From: Spirochaetaceae bacterium
Lineage (GTDB): Bacteria > Spirochaetota > Spirochaetia > SZUA-6 > Bin103
Direction: 5' to 3'
Assembly (NCBI GenBank): GCA_026710565.1
Contig: JAPOQV010000428.1
Span: forward strand, 1-13,433
DNA: 13,433 nucleotides
The notes below the pieces were generated by a model, which made no database searches, was not told where the DNA came from, and saw nothing but the letters and a program-made list of their open reading frames with translations. The translations under genes and the position numbers were made by a program. Shown here in pieces: positions 12,749-13,433 of this stretch. The stretch's first letter is position 1. Every line of letters starts with the position of its first letter.

Positions 12749-13433
12749 CTAGACGCGCAGAAGCGGCTGCAGGTTGGCCAGGACCGCGTCGAGCTCGCGA
12801 TGGTCCTCGTCGTCGAGCTCGACGCTTCCGGGCACGCGCGTCGCGGTGGAAGCGAACACGCCCCGTCGCACCAGCACTTCCTTGCAGGCAGGCAACCCGA
12901 GCAGGCCGAGCAGGTTGATCAGCGGCAGCAGCCGGTTGAACACCTCGCGCGCCCGCTCCCGGTTGCCGGCCTGCCAGGCATCCCAGATCTGCACGTGCAC
13001 GTCGGTCAACTCCGTGGCCGGCATGAATCCGGTCGCCCCGCGCCGCAGCTCCGAGAGCATCCAGCGGCCGTGCGCGCCGCCGAATACGCCGCTGCTCACG
13101 GCCCCGCAGCGTGCGAGCAGCGCGCTGATCTGGTGCGCGCTCGGATCGCTCTCCTCCTTGACGTACTCCACGTTCGGGATGTCGCGGAGCAGCCGCTCGA
13201 TGAACGCCGCATCCATGCCGGCGTGAGTGTGCTGGATGAACACCGGCCGGCCGGCCGCCTCCGCGATCGCGCGGTAGTACGACTGCAACTCGTCCCGGCC
13301 GGGCTGCCCGGGATACGGCGGCAGCGCGATCACCGCGGCCGCCCCGCCACCGGCCGCGTGCGCGGCGGGATCCGCCGCCGCCCGCGGGGCCGGGGGCGCG
13401 CCGCCCGCCCCCCCCCGGCCGCCGCCCGCGGCC
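12749..13433 (-). CDS. Dihydrodipicolinate synthase/N-acetylneuraminate lyase family aldolase, 5'-truncated
   Basis: The C-terminal two thirds of a (beta/alpha)8 class I aldolase are present, and the frame stays open to the window edge. Counting from the Val codon at 13333, VIALPPYPG matches the family's strand-4 pattern. K59 in NVEYVKEES is the Schiff-base lysine, and FGGAHGRWMLSELRRGATGF (84-103) is the usual beta7-beta8 region. The conserved Tyr of the YN.P motif is replaced: the segment reads VFIQHTHAG (31-39). It is therefore unlikely to be true DapA and more likely acts on another 2-keto acid, for example in sugar-acid breakdown. The real start lies outside the window. Nothing upstream of about 13370 should be trusted because of the sequence quality there. 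Confidence 0.87.
   Translation of the reverse strand, partial: AAGGGRGGAGGAPPAPRAAADPAAHAAGGGAAAVIALPPYPGQPGRDELQSYYRAIAEAAGRPVFIQHTHAGMDAAFIERLLRDIPNVEYVKEESDPSAHQISALLARCGAVSSGVFGGAHGRWMLSELRRGATGFMPATELTDVHVQIWDAWQAGNRERAREVFNRLLPLINLLGLLGLPACKEVLVRRGVFASTATRVPGSVELDDEDHRELDAVLANLQPLLRV
13372..13433. other. Suspect low-quality sequence at the window end
   Basis: All 62 bases are G or C, with a run of nine C (13408-13416). The translated aldolase frame turns into Gly/Ala/Pro low complexity here, where the family should have a normal helix. This looks like degraded read-end or contig-end sequence rather than biology. Confidence 0.6.

Noticed and set aside
1..13433. CRISPR array, tRNA or rRNA genes
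   Set aside because: No regularly spaced repeats and no cloverleaf or rRNA-like stretches were seen on either strand.

Overview
The window is GC-rich throughout and densely coding. It looks like chromosomal DNA of an uncultured, SD-using, diderm (Gram-negative-type) bacterium. The diderm call rests on one protein with a signal peptide, amphipathic strand-like repeats and a terminal Phe, typical of outer-membrane beta-barrels. Strong Shine-Dalgarno (SD) sequences (AGGAGG, AGGAGGT, GGGAGG) precede several starts. The gene mix (phytanoyl-CoA-type dioxygenase, amidohydrolase, Rieske protein, formamidase, SDR, Rpn) resembles metabolically versatile environmental or sponge-associated lineages, but I cannot name a phylum from this sequence.

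Layout. (1) Bases 2-946, + strand: the 3' part of a K+ channel with a C-terminal RCK/TrkA module, converging on the genes that follow. (2) 980-2576, - strand: a Rieske [2Fe-2S] protein followed by a metal-dependent amidohydrolase, a likely two-gene unit. (3) 2631-4103, - strand: a secreted autotransporter-like beta-barrel protein with its own strong SD. (4) 4295-11579, - strand: eight genes with gaps of 9-30 nt or overlaps of 4-13 nt, almost certainly one operon. In transcription order these are acetamidase/formamidase, SDR, YtoQ-family protein, class IV aminotransferase, GH127-like protein, Fe(II)/2-oxoglutarate dioxygenase, quinone oxidoreductase and acetoacetate decarboxylase-family protein. 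No regulator or transporter lies in the run. Two adjacent hairpins after the last gene may end it. (5) 11660-12640, + strand: an Rpn-family PD-(D/E)XK nuclease, divergent from the operon. (6) 12749-13433, - strand: the 3' part of a DHDPS/NAL-family aldolase running off the end. The last 62 bases contain only G and C and look unreliable.

How the genes work together. The eight-gene operon combines amide hydrolysis, alcohol/ketone redox, transamination, oxygenation, enone/quinone reduction and beta-keto-acid chemistry. This fits a small-molecule catabolic or tailoring pathway whose substrate cannot be read from sequence.

The most interesting signal is regulatory. Two unrelated genes carry an in-frame internal ATG with a strong SD exactly at a domain boundary. 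In the Rpn nuclease it would release a 79-residue C-terminal protein, the architecture of the intragenic antitoxins of E. coli Rpn toxins. In the K+ channel it would release a free RCK domain, as in archaeal MthK.
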